NCBI GenBank assembly: GCA_032622095.1
Contig: CP136068.1
Location: 186,735,309-186,799,308, forward strand
Direction: 5' to 3'
DNA length: 64,000 nt
Source of the DNA: Siphonodentalium dalli
Lineage: Eukaryota > Mollusca > Scaphopoda > Gadilida > Siphonodentaliidae
A model generated the notes under the pieces. That model was not told the origin of the DNA and did no database searches. It saw only the letters and a list, made by a program, of their open reading frames with translations. The translations under genes and the position numbers were made by a program. Each line of letters starts with the position of its first letter. The stretch's first letter is position 1. Below are positions 50,115 to 60,695 of this stretch, piece by piece.

Positions 50115-50235
50115 TACGGCTCCATTTGGGGTAAACAAAAATTGGCCAAAAGTTTAGCAAAATGAAATTTTTATTAGCCAAATTCGAAAAAGTTTGGCCA
50201 TTTGCTAATTTGGCCACCGACAGCGCGAACACTGT
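50115..50235 (-). repeat. Dispersed repeat family E, copy 2 (right flank)
   Basis: Inverted relative of 35150-35255, with TTGGCCA, TTATTAGCCAAATTCG, AGTTTGGCCA and AGCGCGAACACTG words. Confidence 0.65.
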
Positions 50236-50495
50236 CTAAATAAAAAAAACACAATTATGCAAATTAGCAAACACCACAGTTCGCGGTTGTTACGAAACAG
50301 TGGGGTTTATACAAACAGTGTTTTCGGAAATTGTTAGAGAGCTGTGAGAGAATCTCTGCATGTTGAGTTCTTCGCAGTTCTATGTTTATTGGTTACAGCT
50401 GAGGGCCCACAACTTCCGGAATGTTACCCTCGAGGGTAAGAAGTGATTTGTGGTCCGTCAATTGGGAAGTTGTCAATTTCATTAATGTACATTCA

Positions 50496-50988
50496 TACGT
50501 GTCAGTGCTCATGGCGATCCTCACATAAAATAATTCTATGATCACATTGCAGACATCGCGGAGGATAAGCGTACAGTACCATTCATTCGCGACAAACGTA
50601 TACATTACATTGTCTACCAGCGAACATTTATAACCAACCAACCTCAAGGGATCCTCTCTTTCAATCTTGCATCATAATGTGGACATGAACAAATTGAATC
50701 ACCGAGATGTTTCGATGTAAAAAGTAAATAGTAACGTTTGTCCGTGTCAGTGCTCATGGCGATCCTCACATAAAATAATTCTATGATCACATTGCAGACA
50801 TCGCGGAGGATAAGCGTACATTACCATTCATTCGCGACAAACGTATGCATTACATTGTCTACCAGCGAACATTTATAACCAACCAACCTCAAGGGATCCT
50901 CTCTTTCAATATTGCATCATAATGTCGACATGAACATATTGAATCACCGAGATGTTTCGATGTAAAAAGTAAATAATAACGCATGTCC
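50496..50988. repeat. 246-bp tandem duplication, two copies
   Basis: 50496-50741 and 50742-50988 are almost identical (GTGTCAGTGCTCATGGCGAT ... GTAAAAAGTAAATA.TAACG), differing at a handful of bases such as GTACAGTACC/GTACATTACC. A looser AAATTAGCAAACAC.ACAG block brackets the pair at about 50262 and 51041. Confidence 0.95.
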
Positions 50989-51279
50989 GATAAAAGTATC
51001 AACTTAAAAGTTCGAATATTAGTGTTCACTAAATATATGCAAATTAGCAAACACAACAGCTGGTGTGTTTTGCGAATCCGTGGGGTATATAAGATCTATG
51101 ATGTTTTAGTACGTCGTAGCGATGTGAAATAGGTGAGTTACTGCAGTGTGTGTTTGGAGATATTCTTGTAATATAACACCAGGCCGGCGACAAAAACAAT
51201 GTCTCCCGGGTCAGCGGGTATATATACATTGGTATATATGGGTGTTATCGAAGCAGAAATACAAAACATATGCATATAA

Positions 51280-51310
51280 TTAGGATATCCTACAGGCACT
51301 GCATTTACAT
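51280..51310 (-). pseudogene. C-terminal end of the interrupted Daphne/CR1-like LINE ORF
   Basis: Downstream of the MITE insertion, the minus strand encodes a short cysteine cluster (CKCSACRIS, C-x-C-x2-C) followed by a TAA at 51280-51282. It is in frame with the LINE ORF on the other side when the insert and one TTAA are discounted. Non-LTR ORF2 proteins of this group commonly finish shortly after a W-x-G...C-x-C motif, so this is taken as the displaced end of the same gene. Confidence 0.75.
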
Positions 51311-51314
51311 TTAA

Positions 51315-52381
51315 CTCTTTCACTGCCACTCCGCACCACAGACGGATTCCCCACTTCCAAGCATACAATACATGTATACAATGTATAGAACACATTATGG
51401 GTGTATAATAAGTAACATAGGGTATCTCAAGTATCGCTTGGAATAATGTGTTGAAACTTCATATGTGACTAGACATATGCATCGAAAGTTCATAACAACT
51501 CACGCCACCACCATAGATGTCACGTGACCTTGGCGGCCATCTTGGTTTACACACTAATGGCGGTGTTTGATGCCTATATATTCATGCATATATTGGTATA
51601 TATGGGTGCTATCGAAGCAGAAAATTGCCAGAAATTGTTCATTCTCAACATTTATTTCTCACGTTAGTTGTCATCTCTCAGAGGGGGACCCATACCCGTA
51701 CAAAATGTTCTATATATACCCAAATTTGAATAGGTCACGTGACCGTGGTGATTACCACGAACCTATGCGTGAGTGGTCACATATACCATGTACACACATG
51801 TATAGGTGCGGGTATTGCATTAACATGTCAATATATCGCAAATGTCTGACTTCTGTTGTTGGACCATATGGAGCCACATTGGCCACCTCAAATTGGTCAC
51901 GCGACCTTGGTGGCCATCTTGGTTCTACATATAACACTAGTATGGCCGTATGTTTTTGGGTATTTTCCGACTTCATCATGTTATAAGCATTTGATGAACA
52001 TATCATATTGGGTAGGTTGTTGTATTTGAGTTTCCATTTTATATTATTGGTAAAAATGTGATAGCTAGAGATACACACGTGACCTTTGAAAAGACCACGT
52101 GACCATAACATCACCAAGTGCCCTTATATAACGGTTCGCGTTATATAGTCCTATATACAGAGAATGCACAATCTCACGTTTCCTAGTGTTATATAGTCTG
52201 GAACTTATAAAAATGTCATGTATGTGCCCATCACTGGAACTCATATGCGTCATAATCACTGGACGGCCATATTTACACCACATGTACCCGTCCTGCTGTC
52301 AGCATGTACCCGATTTCGACTCAAGTCGCTATCGGCAGTGTATGGGTAATTCGACTGTAGTCGCGATCGGCAGTGAAAGAG
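51315..52381. mobile_element. piggyBac-like MITE inserted in a LINE
   Basis: A 1067-bp segment has TTAA on both sides (51311-51314 and 52382-52385) and 13-bp perfect terminal inverted repeats CTCTTTCACTGCC / GGCAGTGAAAGAG. TTAA target duplication is diagnostic of the piggyBac superfamily, and TTAAC.CTTT..(C)TGCC-type ends are common in it. No transposase ORF is present, so it is non-autonomous. The inside holds repeated GGTCACGTGACC/GGTCACGCGACC-TTGG.(G)GCCATCTTGG words (51520, 51731, 51892). A further ACTGCCGAT..CGACT..AGTCGAA repeat lies next to the right end. Precise removal re-opens the host LINE reading frame. Confidence 0.82.
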
Positions 52382-52385
52382 TTAA

Positions 52386-53905
52386 AACCATTCCAGGTTT
52401 GTAACATACATGCAAAGTCTTTCATCGTCTCTGTGGTTCTGCATGACTCTGGAAGAGAATTCCACACTTTAGGTGCCATGAATCTAAACGAGCTTAAACC
52501 GAAAGTAGTAGTATCAGGTGACGGCAGTTCCAGAGTCTCAGAATTTCTAAAAGAGTATGAACTATGTTTACGTTTCACCAGGCAGTCCAAATAGGAAGGA
52601 GTGCTAATGTCCTTCTTTGGTATTTTGAAAACTGTGAGTGCCATAATTCTGAGTCTTTGGAGATGTAGATGCTCACAGTTTAGGAGAAAGTCATAATCAG
52701 ATGTGTAGTCATTATAGATAAAACGAAGAGCTCTCTCCTGAAGTTTCTCCAGCCTGTCCGTAGAGGACACACTGCAGAAATGCCAGGTAAGAGGGCAGTA
52801 ATTAAAATTTGAGAGGATGAAAGATTTGAAGATACATTTTTTGCCTGAGAGGGTCAGCATATGTCCAAGTCTCGTTAAGACATTTAGCTGCCTTGATGCC
52901 TTTGAACATAGCGAATCAATGTGAGTGTTAAACGTCAATTTATAGTCCAGAGTTATACCGAGTAATTTCACTTCCTCGATACATGGGATAAGATGTGAAG
53001 CATTTATGCCAGTTATAGATTTCTTTTGGGACCCAATGATATTGCTTGGAACTTCTCTGGATTTGCCTTCATGCCATTTAGTGCGAACCACTCAATGAGA
53101 TGAAGGCTATCAGATTCCAGAGTGGTCCGAAGTACATCAGGGTCCTTATGAGAGAAGGAAATTGTGTTATCGTCTGCATAATTATAAAGGGAGCAGTCCT
53201 TCACAAAGCCGAAAATGTCATTCAGAAAGATGTTAAACATGGTTGGGCCCAGTATGGATCCCTGTGGTCCACCCTTGGTGATGCACCTCCAGGAACTCAC
53301 ACTGGAGCCAAGTTTAACGCATAGCTCCCAATATAAGACACCGAATTTTCACAAAGATTATATGCACGTAGTTTCTCTAACATAAGATCATGAGGTAGGC
53401 AATCAAAAGCCTTTGAAAGGTTCATCATTACAGCGGCAACACTTTCATGCTTGTCAAGTGCCCTGCGCCAGTCTTCAATGGAACTTAACATTACGTCACT
53501 GCATCCATGATGCTTCCTAAAAGCTGAGAGAGCGGGGTTAAAAATAGATTCAAAATGCATTTGTAGCTGTGAATTTATCGCTTTCTCAAATAATTTTGAT
53601 ATAGTAGGTAAAATACTAACAGGCCTGTAGTTTTCCTTACTCAAAATATAATTTTTCTTGTGTATAGGTGTCACTTGAGCAACTTTAAGGCTATCCGGGA
53701 AAGCAACGACAGACAGAGAGTGGTTAAAAAGATTACTCAAAGGTACGTGGATTGCTGAGTTACATATTTTCAGCATTTTTGTTGAGATACCATCAATGCC
53801 AGTAGCCTTTTTTGAGTTTAGCTTACATATCTCTTTGGAGAAGAACTCTTCAGAGATTGGTTTAAGGCTAAAAGTCTCCGGCGAAATGTTTATGAACACA
53901 TTGAC
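52386..53905 (-). pseudogene. Daphne/CR1-like LINE reverse transcriptase, 5'-truncated and frameshifted
   Basis: Three overlapping minus-strand frames give an ordered non-LTR RT. 53297-53899 carries the fingers and palm start: KKATGIDGIS, VAQVTPIHKK, NYRPVSILPTISKLFEK and motif A as NLSKAFDCLPHD, where the catalytic aspartate of the usual DLSKAFD is Asn. After a frameshift with loss of about ten residues near 53305, 53013-53300 carries KGGPQGSILGP and motif C YADDN. After another shift near 53060, the frame to 52386 carries the thumb and C-terminal region (KLLGITLDYKLTF, ALRFIYNDYTSDY, MAPKVWNSLPE). The AP-endonuclease and ORF1 are absent, so the copy is 5'-truncated at about 53905. The ORF runs into the MITE at 52385. 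RT of this class copies its own RNA at a nicked target. This copy cannot. Confidence 0.92.
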
Positions 53906-53909
53906 TCAG

Positions 53910-55300
53910 GGGGCGTGCCTACCGTAACACTATGGGGAGATCGGAAGCGATATTAGGTGTATGTAAATCTATATTATTACATTCTTTAGCAGGCGTTCAG
54001 CGGCCGTTGTGTTAATTAAGCCTATTGACATGTAACCATGAGTTATGTGTGCCTTATACCACAGCATGGCGCATCTTAACTTTAGGGGAGGGTTGATTTT
54101 TCTGCCTCTGATAACAAATAATGCGGCCTACAGTGATAAGTGGTATATCAAAATATAAAGCCAATTGGCAGTAATTTCCTATGGTATAAAACAATGAGGC
54201 ATACCCGTCTTACTTTATTATTTAAAAGAAACGAAAGACAACGCTTTGCGTGAATCGTCATATTTGTCTCACCTAGAATATTGCTTGACGTCATATGACG
54301 TCATGGCTGCAGTTCCGAGATTCAATGGTTACATGTATTACCTCTGGTTATCGCCCCACTCTCAGGTTTCAAACTTGGACGAATATTTCTTCTCAAAATG
54401 TAGGTCTCATAAATTCCCTCTCGAGGCGACACATATGTCCATATTTGCCTGGCCTATCTGTTTTTATGATGAAATAACACGTATCGATCCAGATATCGAG
54501 CATATTTATTTGTAAGGCGAATTCGGCGTCCAACCCCGAAAGATGGTGACTGAATTAAGTCACTTCAAAACTTACATATTCTCAACTGTCATATTTGCAT
54601 GGGGACGAGAATAGCGGTATTTACAGCTAGCATAAATTATGTATAACGCTAGTTCATTTGCTCTCCTTTTGGTTGAACTATTTAGATATGTGAATAAAAC
54701 GGCGAGTACTTACTTCGATGCGCGACAACTTGCTGCCATGTTTGATTAATTTGTGACGTATGTTGCCGGCATTGAGTGAAGTTGGGGATGGGGAGACGTA
54801 CAACAGAATTGATAAAATCGTGTTTGAATCCAAATTCCTTCTAAATTTATAATAGACATTTGCATGCTATGGGAATCTCTGGTGTGGTATGAAGATGACA
54901 AAGTGGCACCCTCTGCATGATTCGGGCGGGGTCGCGGCGCCAACATTGATGGAAAATGTTAGTAGCATATCGAACAATATAGAATGCTTGGTACGTCTGA
55001 AGGCAAACTGTGTGTCTATTTAGTGAATAAACACAACTAAATCCGAATCAAAATGCAATTTTGTGTTGTTATATTATGTTGAACTGTAATTATAAGGAAT
55101 AACCTTTATTTCCAAATATAAAGTTTATAGGCATTTTAACTCAGACACCGTGATTAATAAGTGTGTGATTATATACTTGTGTACATTCTAAGTACATTCA
55201 CATGTAACGACACAATTTAATAAGTTGATCAAGACCAGTCCAATGGACCAATAAATTCAGAAATGGCGAGGCTATATTAACGCCTCTAGTAAGTGCCCAT
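53910..55300. other. No recognised feature
   Basis: AT-rich DNA with only short spurious frames. Confidence 0.4.
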
Positions 55301-55319
55301 TCTGCCAAATTTCCGCAAA

Positions 55320-55650
55320 GAATATTATTACTTGAAAATCAGAAAACTGTGGCATTCCTGATGAAACGTCCGTGGAACCTGGATCATGGAAAGGAAACCT
55401 ATATGATGAACGTAAATGCAATCTCTGTAACGAGAAACTGGGTGATGATTACCGCCTAATTCTTGAATGTACGAGTCTTAACGACCTCGGACAGAAATAC
55501 ATCAAACAACTCTATTACAAAAAGACCGAATGTGCTCAAATTAAATACTCTTTTCAACTCACGGAATAACAAGATATTCATATATCTAGCTGCCTTCTAT
55601 AGATATGCCCTTGTCAGACAAGGAACACCGTGAGGGTCATGATTGACACT
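55320..55650 (+). pseudogene. LINE ORF2 C-terminal fragment
   Basis: The frame at 55372-55569 reads KCNLCNEKLGDDYRLILEC followed by QKYIKQLYYKK. It matches the C-terminal zinc-knuckle-like block of many non-LTR RTs (C-x2-C...iGDE.H.l..C....R..y....). The usual histidine is Arg here. After a stop, another frame gives FIYLAAFYRYALVRQ. It is similar in style to the RT fragment at 19.3 kb but lies 35 kb away, so it is a separate insertion. The 3' tail cannot be placed. Confidence 0.72.
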
Positions 55651-55796
55651 ATATATACATACCCCTTAGTCACCACCACAACAACTACAACGAAGACCTC
55701 CATGTATACGACCTGGCATCGATCACAAAGAACCAAAAGTTAACTTAGTAATAACCAAAATACCTCACACCCACCCCAACACTAATAGCGAGTTTG

Positions 55797-55872
55797 CGAT
55801 TTCAAACCGGTACGGGTACGGGTACGCGTACGGATAGCTACCCGTACCGGTACACGTTTTGTAATCGCGAAC
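55797..55872. repeat. ~75-bp hairpin with GGTACGGGTA core
   Basis: Left arm GCGATTTCAAACCGGTACGG..., right arm CCGTACCGGTACACGTTTTG-TAATCGC. The stem is imperfect at one side, and an internal GGTACG repeat occurs three times. Confidence 0.8.
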
Positions 55873-55879
55873 TGTTTTA

Positions 55880-56370
55880 CGGGTAGAATTCATCACATCG
55901 ACTGGTAATGTATGGTGAGCCAACTGCAACAAAAAATATATTATAATATAGATAGATTGTTATTCGCATTCGCTTCATTGGCCGATGTTATACTTACCGT
56001 TATTGATTGTTGGAAATTTGTATTTAGATTAGATGTGCGGCCCTCAGGATAATCATTTGCTTTCATCAAGGGCGCGGCGGCAGATGGAAGGGGTTGGCGC
56101 TTTTCTTTCACTCATCTTGATAACATTTTCAAAAATTGGATTCTAAAAGTCATAGACTGATCGAGTGTTGACTATAAATCGGTTGGAATTTTCAGACTTA
56201 GAAAATAGATTATGATAGCTCAAATATACAATTACATTATGGCGAGCATAAACTGTTGAAAATTTCCCAACCTTTGGGGGGTGTGTCAGGTCCCAAAATG
56301 TACAACAATTGGAAAGCTTGATGCCAGTCTGGGTGCTAGGATTTAGCAAATTTCATATTCAGATTTCAAA
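55880..56370. other. No gene; one GC-rich islet
   Basis: The only distinctive stretch is GGGCGCGGCGGCAGATGG at about 56067-56085, sharing GGCGCGGCGGCAG with the loop of the hairpin at 42484-42634. Confidence 0.4.
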
Positions 56371-56390
56371 AATTTCTCACACCGCGCCGA

Positions 56391-56640
56391 ACCATGGTCG
56401 ATCCGGTGTGTCCTGGTCCCTCCCCAGTGGCCAGTCAGAAACTGATAATTAATTTAAGAAAAAACAAATCTGGGTGAATTTGCACGGCGTTAGACCCCTA
56501 GATATTAGGATATTAGGATTTTTCAGGCTCAGATCTACACATTTTCTTGTACTGAATGGTCGACCCAGTGGATTATGCCCCCCTCCAATTAGTGACAAAA
56601 AGACTACTGATTTATTTAGAATATGCTACCATCCAGGCGG
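56391..56640. repeat. Copies of the degenerate dispersed repeat seen at 4.4-4.8 kb
   Basis: CATGGTCGATCCGGTG...CCCTCCCCAGTGGCCA at 56394 and AATGGTCGACCCAGTGGATT...CCCCTCCAATTAGTGAC at 56555 resemble 4427 and 4729. Confidence 0.5.
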
Positions 56641-56660
56641 TTATGAGGGATGTGAGGTAA

Positions 56661-56890
56661 TGAACACATAGATATATATATAGGTACAAGTCTTTATTAC
56701 GTCGTGAATAAGATACAAGCAGTGTATACAAATGTGACAATCAAGTTGCCGCGAAGTAAGGTCCCCGAATGGGTGATGGCTGGTGTGAGTGATGCCGGGA
56801 GAGGTGTACGAACCTCGAGATGAGATGAGTCTAGTGAAAGCATGAAGTGATGGGATGTGGCTGTTTCTTATATACTATTTGGGATGCATA
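56661..56890 (-). promoter_or_regulatory. LTR end of the Ty3/Gypsy element: TATA box, poly(A) signal, CA terminus
   Basis: Read on the minus strand, TATATAAG (56867-56874) is followed after about 170 bp by AATAAA (56693-56698), then about 30 bp later by a CTATGTGTTCA end at 56661. This is the U3-promoter / R-U5 layout of a retrotransposon LTR. At 56660 the strong A/C-rich (minus) composition of the element stops abruptly, which supports an insertion edge. The candidate flanking 5 bp is GGTAA (56656-56660), to be compared with the unseen other end. The TG start of this LTR was not located. Confidence 0.65.
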
Positions 56891-59800
56891 TTAGATGAGG
56901 CGTTTCGTAATACACATCGGGATTTGGTTGTAATCATGTTTTTGTTTTTGTTTGATGGGTTGCAGGGAAGTGACTGTTTGGAGAAAGTCATATAAGGACA
57001 GTTGCTTCATGTGGGTAACCTGTTTGGAATCGAAACTTGAGGGGGCAAGTTATGAATTTGCGAAAATAATGGCTTCCATTGTGGCAATTTATGTAATTCA
57101 ATACTTGATTGTCATTGAGTTATTTGTGTCTTGATGGTGATGTTTGATGAGTTCAAAGTTGTGAATGCAATTAACTTAATGCTTGCTAATGTAGCTATGC
57201 ACCTTGGTGGTAAAGTTATCATGGCGACAGGGGGTAATATTGTGATTCTATACGGTCGTTTTCTTAGAATATTGTGATGACAGTTTACTGTAAATGTGTG
57301 AGCTTTCGTTGTTGTTATAAGCCATGTACATGCTGCGAGTTTAATAGCAGATGGTAAGTTATACTGAGGATAGATGGCTATGGGGCAATTTATGGCAGTA
57401 TTTTTTTTTTTATCATTGGTGAATATGTTGAGTAGGCAGTTATGATTATGTGATGCAGCGATCACAAGTTTTTGAATTCTACAATAAGGTAATTTATTTA
57501 AAATACATGGGTGATTGTATAGTATTAGAGGAGTGCAATTGACGCGTGAAATACCGGTTCTAACTACAGCATGATGATAATATTTTCAGTGATTTACACA
57601 TACAAGCTAGTCAGGTTTAATTTTAGTCTTGCACATGTATATGTGTTAGCGCACATTATCATGCGGCTTTGGTTATCTCGGGCGGTGGGGGGGGGGGGGG
57701 GTATGTATACGACATAGTCTTGTGTGATATACATGTATGTGCACTAGCGTACGTCTTTGGTTATCATGGGTGGGGTGTACGATGGGTTATGGGTAATTGT
57801 GTGACACGTTTGTCGTGTTTTGTATGTCACATGTTAATTTAATTAGGCCTTGATTGGCCGTTAACATGTACGTTATATTTGGAGATTTTCTTGTGGAAGG
57901 GCGTTCGGGTGTTATGGGAATTGGATTGGGAATTGTATCTCACTAGATATGTGGTGTGTGTGGGAGGGGTGTGGTGGGCGTACTAAACCGTTATGGAAGG
58001 TTCACCTATCGGTGTTCTTGTCATAATAATTGGTTTGTGTGGGTCGCTTGAGTTTGACATTATGATACACTTGTGAGGTCGTGAACCTTGGTTAATTGTT
58101 TCATCTAAATAGGGTTATTTGAGTTTAATGAATAATTATGGATAATTTTGGTTATGTTGTGAGGCATATAAATTGGCTGGATAATGTTTGTTTATGTTAT
58201 TAGTTTATGTTGAAAGATTCCTTTTTTTTTTTTATATGATACCTGTGTAACATAATTTTATTGTATTTATTTATTTTATTTGTTTTGTTGTTGAGGGAAG
58301 CAAGTTTTTTCGCATGTCGCTACTTCTATGCGTGTTATGTTTTAAGAGGTGATCAATCTCTTAATATTGAATATAACACCTTCTGGGCTTTATCCGATAC
58401 GAAATTCCATAAGTACACTTGCGCATAGTGCACACTGGACTTGCTAGCATTAAGTTATAATGTGATTATTAAATGATGTTTAGTGTGTTAATTTATAAGT
58501 GGACATTATGTGTAGATGGCGCGAAGAGATATTGCTTGAGAGCATTTGTTTGTTCAAACAAATATGGTTTTAGTTGTTCCGGAGAATTTAGGCTGAACTT
58601 ATTGAATATGGGAGAGATGTCGGGAATGAGATAATATACGCTTTATAATAAAGAGCGTTATATGTTTGTTTCGGGGTTTCATGGCTTCAAATAATGTTGG
58701 CAAATGTCTGTGAATAATGAGGTGGGAGATGGAAGAGGTGTTGTTGATGGTGGAAATGCCGTGGTTTTTGTACCAATCGTTCTATAATAAAGAGCGTTAT
58801 TTGGCGGTTCTTTCTGGTTTATGACCTCAAATAATTTGGACGAATGTCAATAAAATGACGTGCACATGGGGATTGGGGGAAGGTGTCATTGAGTCAATAA
58901 AATGATGTGCACATGGGGATTGGGGGAAGGTGTCATTGATGGGGGAAATGCCGTGGGTTTTATACCAATCACTCTATGATAAAGAGCGTTTTTGGCGGTT
59001 TGGGGGAAGTGATGTTGACGGAGAAATGCCGTTATTATTGTATCACATACTATATAATAAATAGTGTCTTGCGGCGTAGGGAACCTGTTTTAAATAAGGT
59101 TTAGGCAGAAGAAGAAAAGGTCATGTACTAAACATGGTGCGGCTACTATATCTTGAGTGGAGTATATCCGAAGTAATGACAGCGTAATTCAGTTTGTGGT
59201 TTTAACATTCTTATTTGCCATATGGAAAATCGATCAATATTATAGACGCGGATATGGCATCGGGTATCTCGTTGACATGGTGCGTGCGTAATTGAGATCA
59301 TGTGGTCTAAGATGATAGCTGTGGCAGCTGTTATACTAATGAGATTTACAAGGGACTTGCGCTTGCTGAAGGGATTTATGATTTAGCGGACACCTGTTGG
59401 GGAGAATCTAGATATTTTGTTTTGTTATATTAAAGTTGTGTCTTATTATCGGTGATAGGGATGATATATGTATATGATGAACGTCTCGTATAATTGTGTT
59501 TAATATATTAAGCACATGATTGTGCCTAATATATAAAGGGCGCTACTGCAGCGGTAGGTTAGTAGGATATTTGACATTTGTGCATGTGTGGGGGGGGGGG
59601 GGGTCTGCGCGTTATGAGATACGTGACTAATGATTATTAGTTGTGGGAATAATGGGTGAGTATGTGAGTTTTGAATACGTGATGTTGTTGAGAAGTATTT
59701 TGATACATGATTATGAATGTTCGATATCAGTTGTCATCTGATATAAATCATATGTTTCGTACTTTCGTTTGACCAATTCGTTGTATCATTTGAACGGCTG

Positions 59801-59893
59801 CTAAATGAGTGGGAATTATTGGATGAGGTACTTTGGGGATTAGCTAGCGATGAATCTTGTGGCATGTGTTCGGCGTTCGGTGTATATAATTTA
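56891..59893 (-). mobile_element. Long A/C-rich 3' region of the Ty3/Gypsy element (U3 and/or 3' untranslated)
   Basis: About 3 kb between the end of pol and the LTR terminus is strongly G/T-rich on the + strand, matching the strand bias of the pol genes and unlike the flanking DNA. It has no domain-bearing frame. A 117-residue minus frame (57112-57465) is compositionally biased and unrecognised, so an env-like gene is not supported. It contains a poly-G run (about 57687-57701), another at 59589-59602, a ~100-bp duplication (57630-57690 / 57715-57775) and the repeats at 58600-59070. Where the LTR begins is unclear. Confidence 0.6.
58600..59070. repeat. Degenerate repeats with AATAAAGAGCGTT motifs
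   Basis: Four units each contain CTATAATAAAGAGCGTTAT or a variant (58645, 58782, 58974; degenerate at 59050), a GGCGGTT/GCGG word and GGGGGAA..G.TGTTGA.GG.GGAAATGCCGT. Inside lies an exact tandem duplication of ~59 bp (GTCAATAAAATGA.GTGCACATGGGGATTGGGGGAAG) at about 58847-58940. Confidence 0.8.
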
Positions 59894-60242
59894 CTATGCC
59901 GGCCGCATTGTTTCTGATGAAGTATTGTAAGAATTTTCTGTCGTAATTATTTTGTGTTTTATGATATTTGGTTCCTGTGGTTGGGAAATTGAATGGTCGC
60001 TGGACGAAAATTGCGGGGGTGAATAGTTGTCTGTCTTATTAAAATGCTTCGATGCCATGAGTCTGTTGGCCAATTCAGCCAATGGTATTGAAGAGCTGTC
60101 GTCTGTGTTTGATCGCTCAAGTTGAGCGCGTTTAATTGCCGTTGTTTTGAGGTCATCGTCTGATTCTAAAGTAGATTGAGAGTTATTACTATCAATATTG
60201 GTTTCACTCGGTGGAAATGCAAATCGATTGTGTCGTTTATTC
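59894..60242 (-). pseudogene. Ty3/Gypsy pol C-terminal polar tail
   Basis: The frame that continues pol past a stop at 60244 remains open from about 60250 to a TAG at 59894-59896. It encodes a Ser/Asn/Thr/Gln-rich, probably disordered tail (includes LESDDDLKTTAIKRAQLERS and AELANRLMASKHF). A one-base frameshift at about 60245 separates it from the integrase C-terminal domain. Low-complexity pol tails are frequent in animal Ty3/Gypsy elements. Confidence 0.6.
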
Positions 60243-60695
60243 TTTAAATGAGTGGGTCGTTGAGGTGTTGGCCAATTAACAGGGGATGTTTGATGTGTTT
60301 AGCATGTGATTTTGTTAATTTTGCAGACAGGTCATGTCTTAGTATGTAAGATATGGGGCCTGTTTGTTTTAAGATGCGCCAAAACGGCTCATATTTAAAT
60401 GAAAATTTGTGATTTGGTTGGTGGATTTTGTAATAGACGGATTGGCCTATTTTAAAGGTTGGAATAGATCCACCACTGTTCTGTTTGTGGTTGCGAGAGG
60501 CTGTTTCGAGATGAGATTTTGTAGTTTTAAAAATAATGTGTTGATTTTGAAGCGTGGTGGCAAAAAAATAATCTCCTAAATACTTTTCTCTGTGTGTTAA
60601 AATCCGGTCTATGCTTATCTGTGGTTCTCTAAAAAAAGTCAGAAAAAATGGTGAATGTGTATGTACACTGGAACGATAGAAGTTCATTGCTAGTG
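60243..60695 (-). pseudogene. Ty3/Gypsy integrase C-terminal domain
   Basis: Part of the minus-strand frame 60244-60771. It begins with the post-catalytic block MNFYRSSVHTHSPFFLTF.REPQ, typical of integrase after the DDE core, followed by a basic linker. The chromatin-binding GPY/F-type region follows: GQSVYYKIH, KFSFKYEPFWRILKQTGPISY. It ends with KSHAKHIKHPL near 60270. The frame differs from the integrase core because of the deletion/frameshift near 60695. Confidence 0.85.

Noticed and set aside
57112-57465. 117-residue minus-strand frame as an env-like gene of the Ty3/Gypsy element
   Set aside because: No signal peptide, furin-type site or transmembrane anchor in a sensible order. The composition follows the A/C strand bias.
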